A stretch of 38,917 nucleotides of DNA from an uncultured Verrucomicrobiota bacterium (GTDB taxonomy: Bacteria > Verrucomicrobiota > Verrucomicrobiia > Limisphaerales > UBA9464): the NCBI GenBank assembly GCA_903907925.1, contig CAIVQB010000009.1:1-38917 (forward strand). The letters are read 5' to 3'. The notes under the pieces were generated by a model, which saw only the letters and a list, made by a program, of their open reading frames with translations, made no database searches and had not been told where the DNA came from. A program made the translations under genes and the position numbers. Of the stretch, positions 9,438 to 17,962 are shown piece after piece. Position 1 is the stretch's first letter. Every line of letters begins with the position of its first letter.

Positions 9438-10570
9438 AGGAGCGTTTCAAGGTGGCCCTGGTTTCGAGCGGCCTGGGCCGCGAACTTCGGGGAATTGAAA
9501 CCTGGATGGCGGATCTCGCGCTCCATCTGCCCGATACCCTCCAGGTTGAGGTTTGGTCCGGAGGATCGTTTGTTTCACCGCGGCCCGATCGCGTTGTTCG
9601 CAGGATTTTTGGGATCAATCGGAATCATTCATTTCTGCGCGGAAGATCGTGGAGCTCCCGGTATCTCGCCGAACAGAACACAGCGCTCCCGGGCACCTTG
9701 ATCCGTCTCCTGCTGCACCGGCCTGATGTTGCCTATTGCGGTGATCCCGCACTGGCCTGGCATCTCAAACGGTTCCGTCGCTGGCACGGTTGCCCGATTG
9801 TGTTTTTGAACGGGATGCGACTTTCCCCGTTGTGGGCGGCTTGTTTTGACGGAGTTCATGTCCTTGCCCCGCCGTATCTGGCCGAGGCGGCCGACCTGAT
9901 GCCCGGACGGTCCCTGGAGCATTTCTTTTCCATTCCCCACTCCGTCGACGCCGCCCGATTTCACCCGGTTTCACCCGGAGAACGGCGTGCCACACGGCAT
10001 GCGTTCGGATTGCCGGAGGAAGGGTTCATCGTGCTGACCATCGGCCCGATGGGGACGGCGAGTGGCAAGCGGATCGATCATGTGGCATCGGAAGTGGCCC
10101 GTGCATCGTCAACGGCATTCCTGGTCGCGGCAGGCGCCGACGAAGAGGGGGCGGACGGGGTTCGATCTCGGGTTCAAGAGGCCCTGGGATCACGCGCGAT
10201 CCTGCTCGGGCGTGTCGCACGGGAACGTATGCCGCTGTTGCATCAGGCGGCCGATGTGTTTGCCCTGGGAACACTCGGGGAACCGTTTTCGATCGCGATT
10301 GCCGAGGCTCTCGCCACCGGGAATCCGGTCGTGCACCATGATGATCCGGTGACCAATTGGGTCGCTTCGAGCGGGGGAATCCCGGTGGCGATGAACATGC
10401 AGGGGGCCGCTGCGGCGGCGTTTCGCCGATTGGAAACGGATCCGGACTATCGGGCCGAACTTGGCCTGGCGGGCCGGCGACTTGCCGAGGAACGCTATGC
10501 CCCGGAACAGGTGTGTGCCGGACTCGAGCGTGAGTTCAGGCGGATCGCTGCGCGCGGGAAGGGTACATGA
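9434..10570 (+). CDS. GT4-type glycosyltransferase (second of three)
   Basis: A 378-residue GT-B glycosyltransferase overlapping the preceding gene by four bases (ATGA), which implies translational coupling. The N-terminal half begins FKVALVSSGLGRELRGIETW, a GT4 acceptor-domain pattern. The donor domain carries VLTIGPMGTASGKRID and the E-x7-E motif EPFSIAIAE followed by ALATGNPVVHHD. There is no signal peptide or membrane span, so it acts in the cytoplasm. It differs strongly from its two neighbours, so the three genes are not recent duplicates and probably add different sugars. Donor and acceptor cannot be read from the sequence. Confidence 0.88.
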   Translation: MKERFKVALVSSGLGRELRGIETWMADLALHLPDTLQVEVWSGGSFVSPRPDRVVRRIFGINRNHSFLRGRSWSSRYLAEQNTALPGTLIRLLLHRPDVAYCGDPALAWHLKRFRRWHGCPIVFLNGMRLSPLWAACFDGVHVLAPPYLAEAADLMPGRSLEHFFSIPHSVDAARFHPVSPGERRATRHAFGLPEEGFIVLTIGPMGTASGKRIDHVASEVARASSTAFLVAAGADEEGADGVRSRVQEALGSRAILLGRVARERMPLLHQAADVFALGTLGEPFSIAIAEALATGNPVVHHDDPVTNWVASSGGIPVAMNMQGAAAAAFRRLETDPDYRAELGLAGRRLAEERYAPEQVCAGLEREFRRIAARGKGT

Positions 10571-11688
10571 ACGTCGCCTTTCTCAACGAAAACATGCTGG
10601 GGCATTCCAGCTATCTTCCGCGGTTTGCCGCGGCGCTGGAGCGGCGACCGGAATTGGGAATTCATCCGGTGGTGGTAGATGCCCTTCCGTTGCCGCCGCA
10701 TTTGAAACGGTGGGGTGACACGTCGATCCGTGGACTCCGGAGGTTCGGGCTCGATTTTCATGCCTGCCGCTGGCGCAGCGCCGCCAGCCGGAACATTCGC
10801 GAACAACTGGATCGGATCCGTGCCCGGCAACCGATCGATGCGCTCGTCGTCAACACCCAGAGCGTGGGGCTCAAACTCGGCGAATTTCCGGCGCAGATTC
10901 CGACCTTCGTGGGATTGGATGCGACCTTCCGGCAGCTCGCGGATTCACCCTGGATGGGTCAAAACGCCGCCGCACGATTTTTTCAGCCGCTCACCCTGTC
11001 GGCGCTGCGGCGCGCCGAACGAAGGTTGTTTCAAACCGCGACCCGGCTGCTTCCGTGGTCCGAGAATGCCGCGAAGTCCCTCGAGGCCGACTACGGAATC
11101 GATGGTGCTCGGATCCACGTCCTCCCACCGTCGATGGAGGTCCCCGCCCGGAGGTCGGTTCGCGAACGTCCCCTCCGGCCCCGGTTGCTGTTTGTGGGAG
11201 GGGATTTTTCGCGCAAGGGCGGCCCCTTGCTCCTGGAATGTCACCGCCGTCACTTCGCGGATCGATGCGACCTGGACGTGGTCACCGAGACCGATGTTCC
11301 CCCCGCGCCTGGGCTTCGTATCCACCGCGGGGTTACTGCGGGTAGCGATGCGTGGCGGCAGCGCTGGGAGGCGGCGGATCTGTTCTTATTTCCGTCCCGC
11401 CTGGAAACGTTTGGCATCGTGCTGTTGGAGGCCCTGGCGTTCGAGGTTCCCATCGTCTCCTCCAAAGCAGGCGCGGCCGAAGCCATCCTGGGTGCGGGTG
11501 CCTATGGAAAACTGCTCCCCGAGCTGACGGTGGAGGCGCTTCGGGTCGCGGTGACCGACATTTTGGAGGCACCTGCGGCAGCGGCGGAACGTGCGCGCCT
11601 TGGCCGGCAATCGTTCGAGAAGAAATACGATCTCCAGGCCAACACCAACCGGCTTGCGGAATGGCTTCGGGAAGCCGTCACCGCCTGA
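10567..11688 (+). CDS. GT4-type glycosyltransferase (third of three)
   Basis: A 373-residue GT-B glycosyltransferase, again starting in an ATGA overlap with the upstream gene. The donor domain shows LLFVGGDFSRKGGPLLLE and the E-x7-E motif ETFGIVLLEALAFEVP, with SSKAGAAEAI after it. The N-terminal half (MNVAFLNENMLGHSSYLPR) is the acceptor domain. It closes a three-gene unit and converges with the HNH gene 13 bases away. Given the PEP-CTERM gene just upstream, a role in an extracellular polysaccharide or glycoprotein glycan is the likeliest reading; this is inference from context. Confidence 0.88.
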   Translation: MNVAFLNENMLGHSSYLPRFAAALERRPELGIHPVVVDALPLPPHLKRWGDTSIRGLRRFGLDFHACRWRSAASRNIREQLDRIRARQPIDALVVNTQSVGLKLGEFPAQIPTFVGLDATFRQLADSPWMGQNAAARFFQPLTLSALRRAERRLFQTATRLLPWSENAAKSLEADYGIDGARIHVLPPSMEVPARRSVRERPLRPRLLFVGGDFSRKGGPLLLECHRRHFADRCDLDVVTETDVPPAPGLRIHRGVTAGSDAWRQRWEAADLFLFPSRLETFGIVLLEALAFEVPIVSSKAGAAEAILGAGAYGKLLPELTVEALRVAVTDILEAPAAAAERARLGRQSFEKKYDLQANTNRLAEWLREAVTA

Positions 11689-11701
11689 CGGAATCGGAGG
11701 G

Positions 11702-12322
11702 TCAGGCCGGTTCCTCGCCGAGCTCCACGTTCCAATAGGCGAGATCGAGGAAATGCCGCCAACTGTCGTGCATCTGCACGCCGAAATTCACCTGGACGAA
11801 CGGTCTCCACTTCGGGCGCTTCGGCTTGCGGATCAGGCGCATCCGGGCCTCCAAAGGTGTCTTGTTGGCCTTCCGCGTGTTGCAGGGAATGCAGGAGCAG
11901 ACGATGTTTTCCCAGGTGGTCGGGCCACCCCGGTCCCGCGGAACAACGTGATCGAGATTGAGGTCCTTCCGATCCAGGGTCTGACCGCAATACTGACAGG
12001 TGTTCTTGTCCCGCTCGAAAATGTTGTGACGGGTGAACTTGACCTCCTTTTTCGGCAGGCGATCAAAGGCGAGCAGCAGGATCACGCGCGGAACCCGGAT
12101 GCGAAAGGAGATGGTTCCGACGGTGTCGTCCTCCGGCCGTTTGAGCGAAAAATCGCGCCACTCGCCGAAGCCGTAGGTCTTGAAATCGCCGTCACCGTTC
12201 CCGAAGACGACCTGCGCGTGACCCTCGAAGAGCAAGGTTAGGGCGCGACGCGCCGAGCAGACGTTGACCGCCTGCCACAAGCGGTTGAGCACGAGAACGG
12301 GCTGATTGAGTGCGAGACTCAC
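11702..12322 (-). CDS. HNH endonuclease family protein
   Basis: A 206-residue protein with a central HNH nuclease fold. Two zinc-binding pairs, CQYC and CIPC, flank the catalytic region LDHVVPRDRGGPTTWENIV, giving the His-Asn-His pattern with CNTRKANKTP after it. The N-terminus (LNQPVLVLNRLWQAVNVC) is typical of a stand-alone HNH family common in many phyla as a single chromosomal copy of unclear role. No intron, intein, phage terminase or restriction partner is nearby, so it is not obviously a mobile endonuclease. The start is GTG at 12322. Confidence 0.88.
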   Translation of the reverse strand: MSLALNQPVLVLNRLWQAVNVCSARRALTLLFEGHAQVVFGNGDGDFKTYGFGEWRDFSLKRPEDDTVGTISFRIRVPRVILLLAFDRLPKKEVKFTRHNIFERDKNTCQYCGQTLDRKDLNLDHVVPRDRGGPTTWENIVCSCIPCNTRKANKTPLEARMRLIRKPKRPKWRPFVQVNFGVQMHDSWRHFLDLAYWNVELGEEPA

Positions 12323-12397
12323 AGTAGGCTCTACGCCGGGCGCATGAGCTAGCCGAGACGGCCGATGAAGTCAACGGTGGCCGGTGAGTAACCGGTG

Positions 12398-12424
12398 AAA
12401 AACTCCCGGGCCAACGAGGAGTTT
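12398..12424 (-). terminator. Putative terminator after the helical-repeat gene
   Basis: On the minus strand AAACTCC pairs with GGAGTTT across an 11-base loop, and the descending arm runs into TTTTTC. It lies 15 bases beyond the stop of the gene at 12439-14166. The loop is large, so efficiency is uncertain. Confidence 0.55.
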
Positions 12425-12438
12425 GGCGACCCAGGACT

Positions 12439-14166
12439 CTACCGGTTGAGGACGGATTGGAGTAGCGCGCGCTCCGGAATCTTGAGTTCCGACGCGGGAA
12501 TGGTGGCGGCGAAGGTCCGGGCGGCGGCCCGTTGCTGATTCGCCTGGAGCGAGGCGGCGTAGATCACCCGCCAACGGGCCGGCTGGGCCCGCCAGTCGAT
12601 GTTGGCTGACTCGCAGATCGCCAGTGCTTCCGCCGGTTTCTCGAGGCGCAACTTGGCCAGGGCCAGCGCGGCGCGAAATCGTGCGCTTCCCAGATCATGC
12701 GCCACCAAGTCGGTCAGCGTGGTTTCGGCCTGCACCAGCCCTTCATTGAACAAGACGTTGAGGTAGGCGTGTTGAAAGCGCACTTCGGGCTGATCACGGA
12801 GGGGAACGATCAGGCTGCGGTAGATCATTCGCTCCAGTTCGAAGTCGTCCTGTGACCTGGCGTACCGAAGGAGAATGGCGGAAGCCGGCACGACGGTCGC
12901 CGGGTTCTGCAACATCGCGGTCCAGATGTCGATCGCCAGCGCGTTCTGCCCCATCTGCACTGCGAACAGGGCGATCTGCTGCAGCATTTCCGGGCTTCCG
13001 GTGGCTGCCTGAAACGCATCGCGCAGGAATCGGGTCGCCTCCCCTTTGTCACCCGTGCCGTTGGCCAGCACCGCGTGCAGACAGGCCGAGGCGATTCGAT
13101 TCATGGGAAGCCGCGGTTCACGCAGGAGGGTTTCGAGATCCTTCCAGCGATGAAGATCGGCCAGGAGTTCACCGTAGGCCAGAAGCAGTCCGGAATCGGT
13201 TCTGGCCTGTTGCAAGGGCACCAGGGTCAGTGCCAGATCGAACCGACGGCGTGCCCGCAGCCATTCGACCAGGGTGACAATGTCGGTGGCATTTGTGGGC
13301 GGCGGAAAACTGGCAAGGGCGCGCTCGGGAATGGTTTTGGATTCGGCGGGCTTGAGACGTTCGCGAAGTTCCCATGCCATCATTCGGTCGGCGAGCGGAG
13401 CGTCCGGGACGTGTTCCAATTGATCCGCCACTTTCAGCAGTTCCGCGGGTGGAGGACCGGTCAGGGTCGCAAACGTTCGAAGCGCCGCCTGCCGTTGGGT
13501 GCTTCCATCGCGCATCAACGGCTGGAGGAGGGCGACCGCCCGGCCTCCGAGTTGGGGATTTCCCGTACCGAGATATGCCCGGGCCAGCATGAGTTGAGTG
13601 GCTTCATCGCCCGGGAATTCCTTCACCATTGCTTCGGCGCCGGTCACGACCCGTTTCCAGTCACCGAGCAGCGCCAGTTGGTCGAGAACGAGGAGTTGAT
13701 TCGTGCGATCCCGGGCGTCGGCGGAGACCAATTCCTGAATCAACTGACCGGACAGATCGAGGCGGTTGAGGCTTTGGCAGAGGCGGGCAAACTCCCGCCG
13801 ATCCTCCGGGGTCGCCCGGCCGGAATCGAGGAACAGTTGCCAGTAGTGGATCCCATCCACCAGTCGCATCCGGGTGCAATAGCGGGCCGCGAGATGGAGC
13901 ACGTCCGGGTCGCCGGGAGCCAGCAGGATGGCGGCCCGCACGGACCGTGAGACGGCCGGTAGATTGTTGGTGGCGAGGGCGGCGTTGCCTTCGGTGACGA
14001 ACGAGCCCGCGCGCCACGAATTGATCCGGCGATGCACCGGACGGGCGGCCACCATTCCGATGAGCACCAACGCGACGATTCCGACCAGGGATGGGATCAG
14101 CCAGCGCGATCGGTCCTCAAAAATCGGGGGTCGATCCGCTGGGTTCGGGCTGGGGGGCGCGGTCAT
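12439..14166 (-). CDS. Membrane-anchored TPR-like helical-repeat protein
   Basis: A 575-residue protein with an N-terminal cytoplasmic stretch rich in proline, one transmembrane segment (LIPSLVGIVALVLIGMVAA, about residues 24-42), then a long helical region with TPR-like spacing, for example NAALATNNLPAVSRSVRAAI followed by LAPGDPDVLHLAARY. Proteins of this design usually sit on the periplasmic face of the inner membrane as assembly or secretion scaffolds, and several are linked to exopolysaccharide/PEP-CTERM loci. No catalytic motif is visible. It is divergent from the second PEP-CTERM gene. The TPR call is from pattern only. Confidence 0.75.
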   Translation of the reverse strand: MTAPPSPNPADRPPIFEDRSRWLIPSLVGIVALVLIGMVAARPVHRRINSWRAGSFVTEGNAALATNNLPAVSRSVRAAILLAPGDPDVLHLAARYCTRMRLVDGIHYWQLFLDSGRATPEDRREFARLCQSLNRLDLSGQLIQELVSADARDRTNQLLVLDQLALLGDWKRVVTGAEAMVKEFPGDEATQLMLARAYLGTGNPQLGGRAVALLQPLMRDGSTQRQAALRTFATLTGPPPAELLKVADQLEHVPDAPLADRMMAWELRERLKPAESKTIPERALASFPPPTNATDIVTLVEWLRARRRFDLALTLVPLQQARTDSGLLLAYGELLADLHRWKDLETLLREPRLPMNRIASACLHAVLANGTGDKGEATRFLRDAFQAATGSPEMLQQIALFAVQMGQNALAIDIWTAMLQNPATVVPASAILLRYARSQDDFELERMIYRSLIVPLRDQPEVRFQHAYLNVLFNEGLVQAETTLTDLVAHDLGSARFRAALALAKLRLEKPAEALAICESANIDWRAQPARWRVIYAASLQANQQRAAARTFAATIPASELKIPERALLQSVLNR

Positions 14167-14213
14167 ACAGACGGTTCCAACGCTGCGACTTGGCGGGTTT
14201 TTTTGAAATAAGA

Positions 14214-14257
14214 AATCCCCTTATCCATTCATAGGATTGAAGTCCTAGCGGGGGATT
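14214..14257. promoter_or_regulatory. Nested hairpin in the leader of the second PEP-CTERM gene
   Basis: AATCCCC at 14214-14220 pairs with GGGGATT at 14251-14257, and inside it TAGGA at 14232-14236 pairs with TCCTA at 14243-14247. The structure lies in the 132-base region between two divergent genes, about 40 bases before the PEP-CTERM start. It could be an operator region or a structured 5' leader. Confidence 0.35.
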
Positions 14258-14298
14258 CCCGAGGATCCGCCCCGACGTTGGTCCAACTTCCTCCTGAA

Positions 14299-15189
14299 AT
14301 GCGCATGAAAACGAATCCCACCTCCTCGCGGCTCTCCCTCCTTGCTGCGATCGGCCTTGCGACCTCGGTGCCGGCCTGGGCGACGTACATGAACATCACG
14401 GACTGCCCCTATTGCCAGACCTTTGATACGCTGGCGAAGACGGGTACGGCGACGTGGCAGAACGACATGAGCGGGGCCACGGGTTGGTTCATCCAGTCCA
14501 CCGGATCGATCAGCGGCGGCGGCTCGGGCCTCACCTACACCGCGGACGCCGGGTCAACCTCCGCGGTCGGCGTTTATTCCTACGGATCGAGCGGCTCGTC
14601 GACGGATCGTGCCGTGGGAGCCATCACGGGTGGCACCGGCGCGACGTCCATCGCCTTCGGCAATCTCGTCTACAACAACACCGGCAACACCGTCACCTCC
14701 CTGACGATCACCTACAACGGCGAACAATGGCGGTCGGCGAACACCTCCGCTCAAAGTCTTCAATTCAGCTACGCGGTTGCCGCCGGTCTTTCCGGAAAGT
14801 TTTACGATGTCGATGGAGTCGGCGCCAAAGCCTATCTCTCGCCCGGGATCGTTTCTGGATCGGATGCCACGGGTGACAACAAGGGCCTGACGTGGAATGC
14901 GGTTTCGGCTGGCAATTTTAACGCGCCAAACCTGACCGGCTCGGGCGCGATCGCGGGCGGTGCCAGTACGGCGATCAACATCACGCTGACCGGACTCAAC
15001 ATTCCGTCGGGCTCGGCGATCATGCTGCGCTGGTTGGATGTCTCCGGGCAAACCGACGGACTCGGCATCGACAACGTTTGTGTTTCCGTTCCGGTTCCCG
15101 AACCCAGCACCTACGCCGCCGCGGCTGCGGTTGTGCTGATGGCCGGTCAGGCCGCCTGGCGCCGCCGCAAGGTGGCTGCCAAGAAGTAG
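14299..15189 (+). CDS. PEP-CTERM anchored secreted protein
   Basis: A 296-residue exported protein from the ATG at 14299 (ATG 14305 and TTG 14278 are alternatives; no start has a good ribosome-binding site). The signal peptide is RLSLLAAIGLATSVPAWA. The mature region begins with CPYC and FDTLAKTGTATW, and continues as a Gly/Ser/Thr-rich beta fold seen in the N-terminal part of many verrucomicrobial autotransporter-like and PEP-CTERM proteins. The C-terminus has VPVPEPSTYAA, a hydrophobic span and WRRRK, the exosortase sorting signal. No enzyme motif is visible. It shares only its tail with the PEP-CTERM protein at 7528. Confidence 0.87.
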   Translation: MRMKTNPTSSRLSLLAAIGLATSVPAWATYMNITDCPYCQTFDTLAKTGTATWQNDMSGATGWFIQSTGSISGGGSGLTYTADAGSTSAVGVYSYGSSGSSTDRAVGAITGGTGATSIAFGNLVYNNTGNTVTSLTITYNGEQWRSANTSAQSLQFSYAVAAGLSGKFYDVDGVGAKAYLSPGIVSGSDATGDNKGLTWNAVSAGNFNAPNLTGSGAIAGGASTAINITLTGLNIPSGSAIMLRWLDVSGQTDGLGIDNVCVSVPVPEPSTYAAAAAVVLMAGQAAWRRRKVAAKK

Positions 15190-15602
15190 TCGTTTCCAAA
15201 GTCATCGTCGCGGGAATCCTTCAAACGCGACGGCCCGATGCAGAGATCGCTCTGGGCGTCGCGACAAACTCGGGCACATCTCGACACTACCCCCCCCGAA
15301 CGCCGCGGTCCGAATGTTTGGAGTCCGGCGTTTACGCGGTCAGCGCGCGCCCAAGCCTTCGGCTGTTCTCAGGGCCAAAGGCCCGCCCCATACCAGCCTT
15401 GGGCACCGCCCAAGGTGGAGGCCCCGGTTCCACCCGAGCCCCCTATTCGTTTTGGTACGCGGTGGATTGGCCGCTGTGGGTCGGATGCATGCCCAACGGG
15501 CTTCCACAGGAGGCAGTGTCGAGATGCGCCACGTCAATCTCCGTGGATTGAACTCCGGGTTGCGCCACCCCCGGTCACGGGTCTAAGCTGACCGCCTGTC
15601 GT
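15190..15602. other. Intergenic region occupied by a dispersed repeat
   Basis: This 413-base gap contains the 250-bp MITE-like unit at 15277-15526 and short flanks. The open frames inside it belong to the repeat and also appear in its second copy, so I do not treat them as genes. The last 75 bases form the leader of the LeuC-type gene; no clear promoter or ribosome-binding site stands out. Confidence 0.6.
15277..15526 (+). mobile_element. MITE-like repeat with 18-bp terminal inverted repeats, copy A
   Basis: The unit is bounded by imperfect 18-bp inverted ends: CATCTCGACACTACCCCC at 15277-15294 and the complement of CATCTCGACACTGCCTCC at 15509-15526 (two mismatches). Inside are consecutive hairpins: AACGCCG/CGGCGTT at 15299-15332, GGGCC-AAA-GGCCC at 15372-15384, and CCTTGGGC-ACC-GCCCAAGG at 15397-15415. 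The right 146 bases recur inverted at 38771-38917 at high identity by eye. No transposase is encoded, so movement would need an enzyme supplied elsewhere. Confidence 0.65.
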
Positions 15603-16979
15603 ATGACGCTGACTGAGAAGATTCTTGCCCGTGCCTCCGGTAAGGCGCGGGTCCAGGCCGGAGATAACATCTGGGTGAACGCCGATGTCCTGATGACCCA
15701 CGACGTGTGTGGTCCGGGAACCATCGGGGTGTTCCGCCGCGAGTTCGGCTCCACCGCCAAGGTTTGGGATCGCCAACGGGTGGTCATCATTCCCGATCAC
15801 TACATTTTCACCTCGGATTCGCTCTCGAACCGCAACGTCGACATCCTCCGGGCCTTCGCCCAGGAGCAGGAGTTGCCCTATTTCTACGACGTCATCGACG
15901 ATCCGAAGGGCCAGTGGAAATTTGATTCGACCAAGGGATTGCTGGAACGCCAGTACGGCTCGAACTACGCCGGCGTCTGCCACGCCGCCCTGCCGCAAAA
16001 GGGCCACACCCGCCCCGGGGAAATCCTCTTCGGCACCGATTCCCACACCTGCATGGCGGGTGCGTTCAACCAGTTCGCCACCGGCATCGGCAACACCGAC
16101 GCGGGCTTCGTCATGGGCACCGGCAAGTTGCTGATCAAGGTCCCGGAGACCATGCATTTCCGCATCGAAGGCGCGCTGCAACCCGGAGTGATGGCCAAGG
16201 ATGTCATCCTTCACTGCATCGGCGAGATCGGCTTCGACGGTGCCACCTACCGGGCCATGCAGTTCGACGGACCGGGCGTTGCGAGCCTGTCGATGGACGA
16301 CCGCATGACCATTGCCAACATGGCAATCGAGGCCGGCGGCAAGAACGGCATGTTCGAATTCGATGCCCGCACCCGGGAATACGTCGAGAACCGCACCCGC
16401 CTTAATGGAACCAAGACGACCTTCGATCCGGTGTTTGCGGATGCCGACCAGAAATTCGTTTATGAGACGGTGATTGATCTCGATCGCCTTGAACCCACCG
16501 TCGCCTGCCATCCCGATCCAGGTCAGCGCAAGAAGGCCAAGGAAATGGGCCACGTGAAGCTCGACCGGGCCTATGTCGGTTCGTGCACCGGCGGCAAGAC
16601 GAGCGACTTCGTCGAATTCGCCCGCGTCCTCCGCGGACGTCATGTGACCATCGACACCTTTGGCGTTCCGGCCACTCCGGAGATCGTCGGCGATCTTCAG
16701 CGCACCCGTTGGGGTGATCGTACCATCTGGCAAATCCTGGTGGATGCTGGCGTGCGCATGACCGAAAACGCCGGCTGCGCCGCCTGTTTGGGCGGACCGG
16801 TGGATACCTTCGGCCGGATGAATCAGCCCGGGTTGAAGTGCATCAGCGCCACCAACCGGAATTTCCCCGGCCGGATGGGTCACAAGGAATCGCAGGTGTT
16901 TCTCGCCTCGCCGGCCACGGTCGCCGCCAGTGCCATCGCCGGACGGATCACCGATCCGCGCGAGTACGTCTCGAACTGA
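15603..16979 (+). CDS. leuC: 3-isopropylmalate dehydratase large subunit (LeuC/homoaconitase type)
   Basis: A 458-residue aconitase-superfamily large subunit; it most likely isomerises 2- to 3-isopropylmalate in leucine synthesis as a heterodimer with LeuD. The N-terminus TLTEKILARASGKARVQAGD and MTHDVCGPGT, the GTDSHTCMAGAFNQFATGIG motif, and the [4Fe-4S] ligands Cys328 (VGSCTGGK), Cys392 and Cys395 (GCAACLGG) are all present, with the tail FPGRMGHKESQVFLASPATVAASAIAG. The sequence style is that of the archaeal/homoaconitase-like LeuC branch, so a homoaconitase or methylcitrate role cannot be excluded. No leuD follows; a terminator comes 30 bases later, so the small subunit is encoded elsewhere. 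Confidence 0.87.
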   Translation: MTLTEKILARASGKARVQAGDNIWVNADVLMTHDVCGPGTIGVFRREFGSTAKVWDRQRVVIIPDHYIFTSDSLSNRNVDILRAFAQEQELPYFYDVIDDPKGQWKFDSTKGLLERQYGSNYAGVCHAALPQKGHTRPGEILFGTDSHTCMAGAFNQFATGIGNTDAGFVMGTGKLLIKVPETMHFRIEGALQPGVMAKDVILHCIGEIGFDGATYRAMQFDGPGVASLSMDDRMTIANMAIEAGGKNGMFEFDARTREYVENRTRLNGTKTTFDPVFADADQKFVYETVIDLDRLEPTVACHPDPGQRKKAKEMGHVKLDRAYVGSCTGGKTSDFVEFARVLRGRHVTIDTFGVPATPEIVGDLQRTRWGDRTIWQILVDAGVRMTENAGCAACLGGPVDTFGRMNQPGLKCISATNRNFPGRMGHKESQVFLASPATVAASAIAGRITDPREYVSN

Positions 16980-17008
16980 GGCGGCACCCGCAATCTGGAG
17001 TCTCGATC

Positions 17009-17034
17009 GAGCCCCGCTTCGGCGGGGTTTTTTC
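17009..17034 (+). terminator. Rho-independent terminator after leuC
   Basis: CCCCGC at 17012-17017 and GCGGGG at 17022-17027 close a stable UUCG tetraloop, with two extra outer pairs and six T residues at 17028-17033. It ends the leuC transcript before any leuD-like gene. Confidence 0.92.
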
Positions 17035-17111
17035 GTTGCGACGACTCAAGGCGGTTCCCCGGGCTGCTCTCCGGGCTCGCCTTGACGCCGTACCCTGTTG
17101 ACGCTGCCGCC

Positions 17112-17876
17112 ATGGCACAGGACGACATCGTTACCGGGATGCAGGAACACTACGCGGCGCACCTGGCCCCGATCTACACGTGGATGGTGGGCGACGTGGA
17201 CGCCGCCCTGGAACGCTCACGAGAATTGCTGTCGAAGGCTGGAGTCCTGGGAGCGTCGGCCGCCGGGCTCGGAAAGCAGGCGATCGATCTGGGATGCGGA
17301 TTCGGCCTGCAGAGCCTTCCGCTGGCGGAGGCGGGCTATGCCGTGGTGAGCATCGATCTTTCGGCGGAACTCCTGGCGGAACTTGAGCGTCGCCGGGGAC
17401 CTCATGCCATCCGCACGGTGCTCGCGGACCTCCGCGATTTTCCCGCACACGTCGCGACGCCGGTGGAGGTGATCACCTGCCTCGGCGATACGTTGACGCA
17501 CATGCCTGATCGCGAGTCGGTGGACGATCTCCTGGGAGCGATGAGCCGGGCACTGGTACCGGGCGGGAAGATGCTTTTGGGGTTTCGCGATTTCCATTCG
17601 GTGGAACTCAAGGGTGTGGATCGGATCATTCCGGTGCGAAGTGATGCGGACCGCATCCTGACCTGCCTTCTGGAGTACGAAACCGGGCGGGTGGCCGTTA
17701 CCGATCTCGTACACGAGCGAACCCTGACCGGGTGGCGGCAGCGGGCGAGCCGCTATTGGAAGCTGCGCCTCGATCCGGACCAGATGATTCAGCGGATCGA
17801 ATCTGTTGGGCTCAAACTCGAGTCGAAAAGCGTGGAGCGGGGAATGGTCACGCTGGCGGCCTGTCGCAAGCAGTGA
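17112..17876 (+). CDS. Class I SAM-dependent methyltransferase
   Basis: A 254-residue Rossmann-fold methyltransferase from the ATG at 17112; the open frame also allows a TTG at 17082 that adds ten residues. The SAM-binding motif I is AIDLGCGFGLQSLPLAEAGY followed by the acidic strand VVSIDLS. The post-motif region VEVITCLGDTLTHMPDRESV and the LVPGGKMLLGFRDF strand fit the methyltransferase_11/25 type. There is no signal peptide. The substrate cannot be told. It stands alone between the leuC terminator and the DUF2721 gene, 86 bases before the latter. Confidence 0.85.
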   Translation: MAQDDIVTGMQEHYAAHLAPIYTWMVGDVDAALERSRELLSKAGVLGASAAGLGKQAIDLGCGFGLQSLPLAEAGYAVVSIDLSAELLAELERRRGPHAIRTVLADLRDFPAHVATPVEVITCLGDTLTHMPDRESVDDLLGAMSRALVPGGKMLLGFRDFHSVELKGVDRIIPVRSDADRILTCLLEYETGRVAVTDLVHERTLTGWRQRASRYWKLRLDPDQMIQRIESVGLKLESKSVERGMVTLAACRKQ

Positions 17877-17962
17877 ATGTTTGAGTCGGTGAAGTGCCGA
17901 ACGGTCTTGCCTTGGCAGGAACCAGAATGCGGGCTAGGGGTTTCGTCGGCTGCACCTGACCC

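Noticed and set aside
11702-12322. The HNH protein as a homing endonuclease or restriction enzyme
   Set aside because: No intron, intein, methylase or phage gene is nearby, and the family is usually a stand-alone chromosomal gene.
14190-14215. A sigma-54 promoter before the second PEP-CTERM gene
   Set aside because: TTGGCGGG followed by a T-run lacks the GC dinucleotide at the right spacing.
15314-15586. A 90-residue plus-strand frame in the leuC upstream gap as a gene
   Set aside because: It lies within the dispersed repeat and a similar fragment appears in the second copy at 38.8 kb; it is a repeat, not a gene.
15534-16883. Long minus-strand frame of 449 residues opposite leuC
   Set aside because: It is the shadow of a clear LeuC coding frame, a common result of high GC; its translation shows no family motif.
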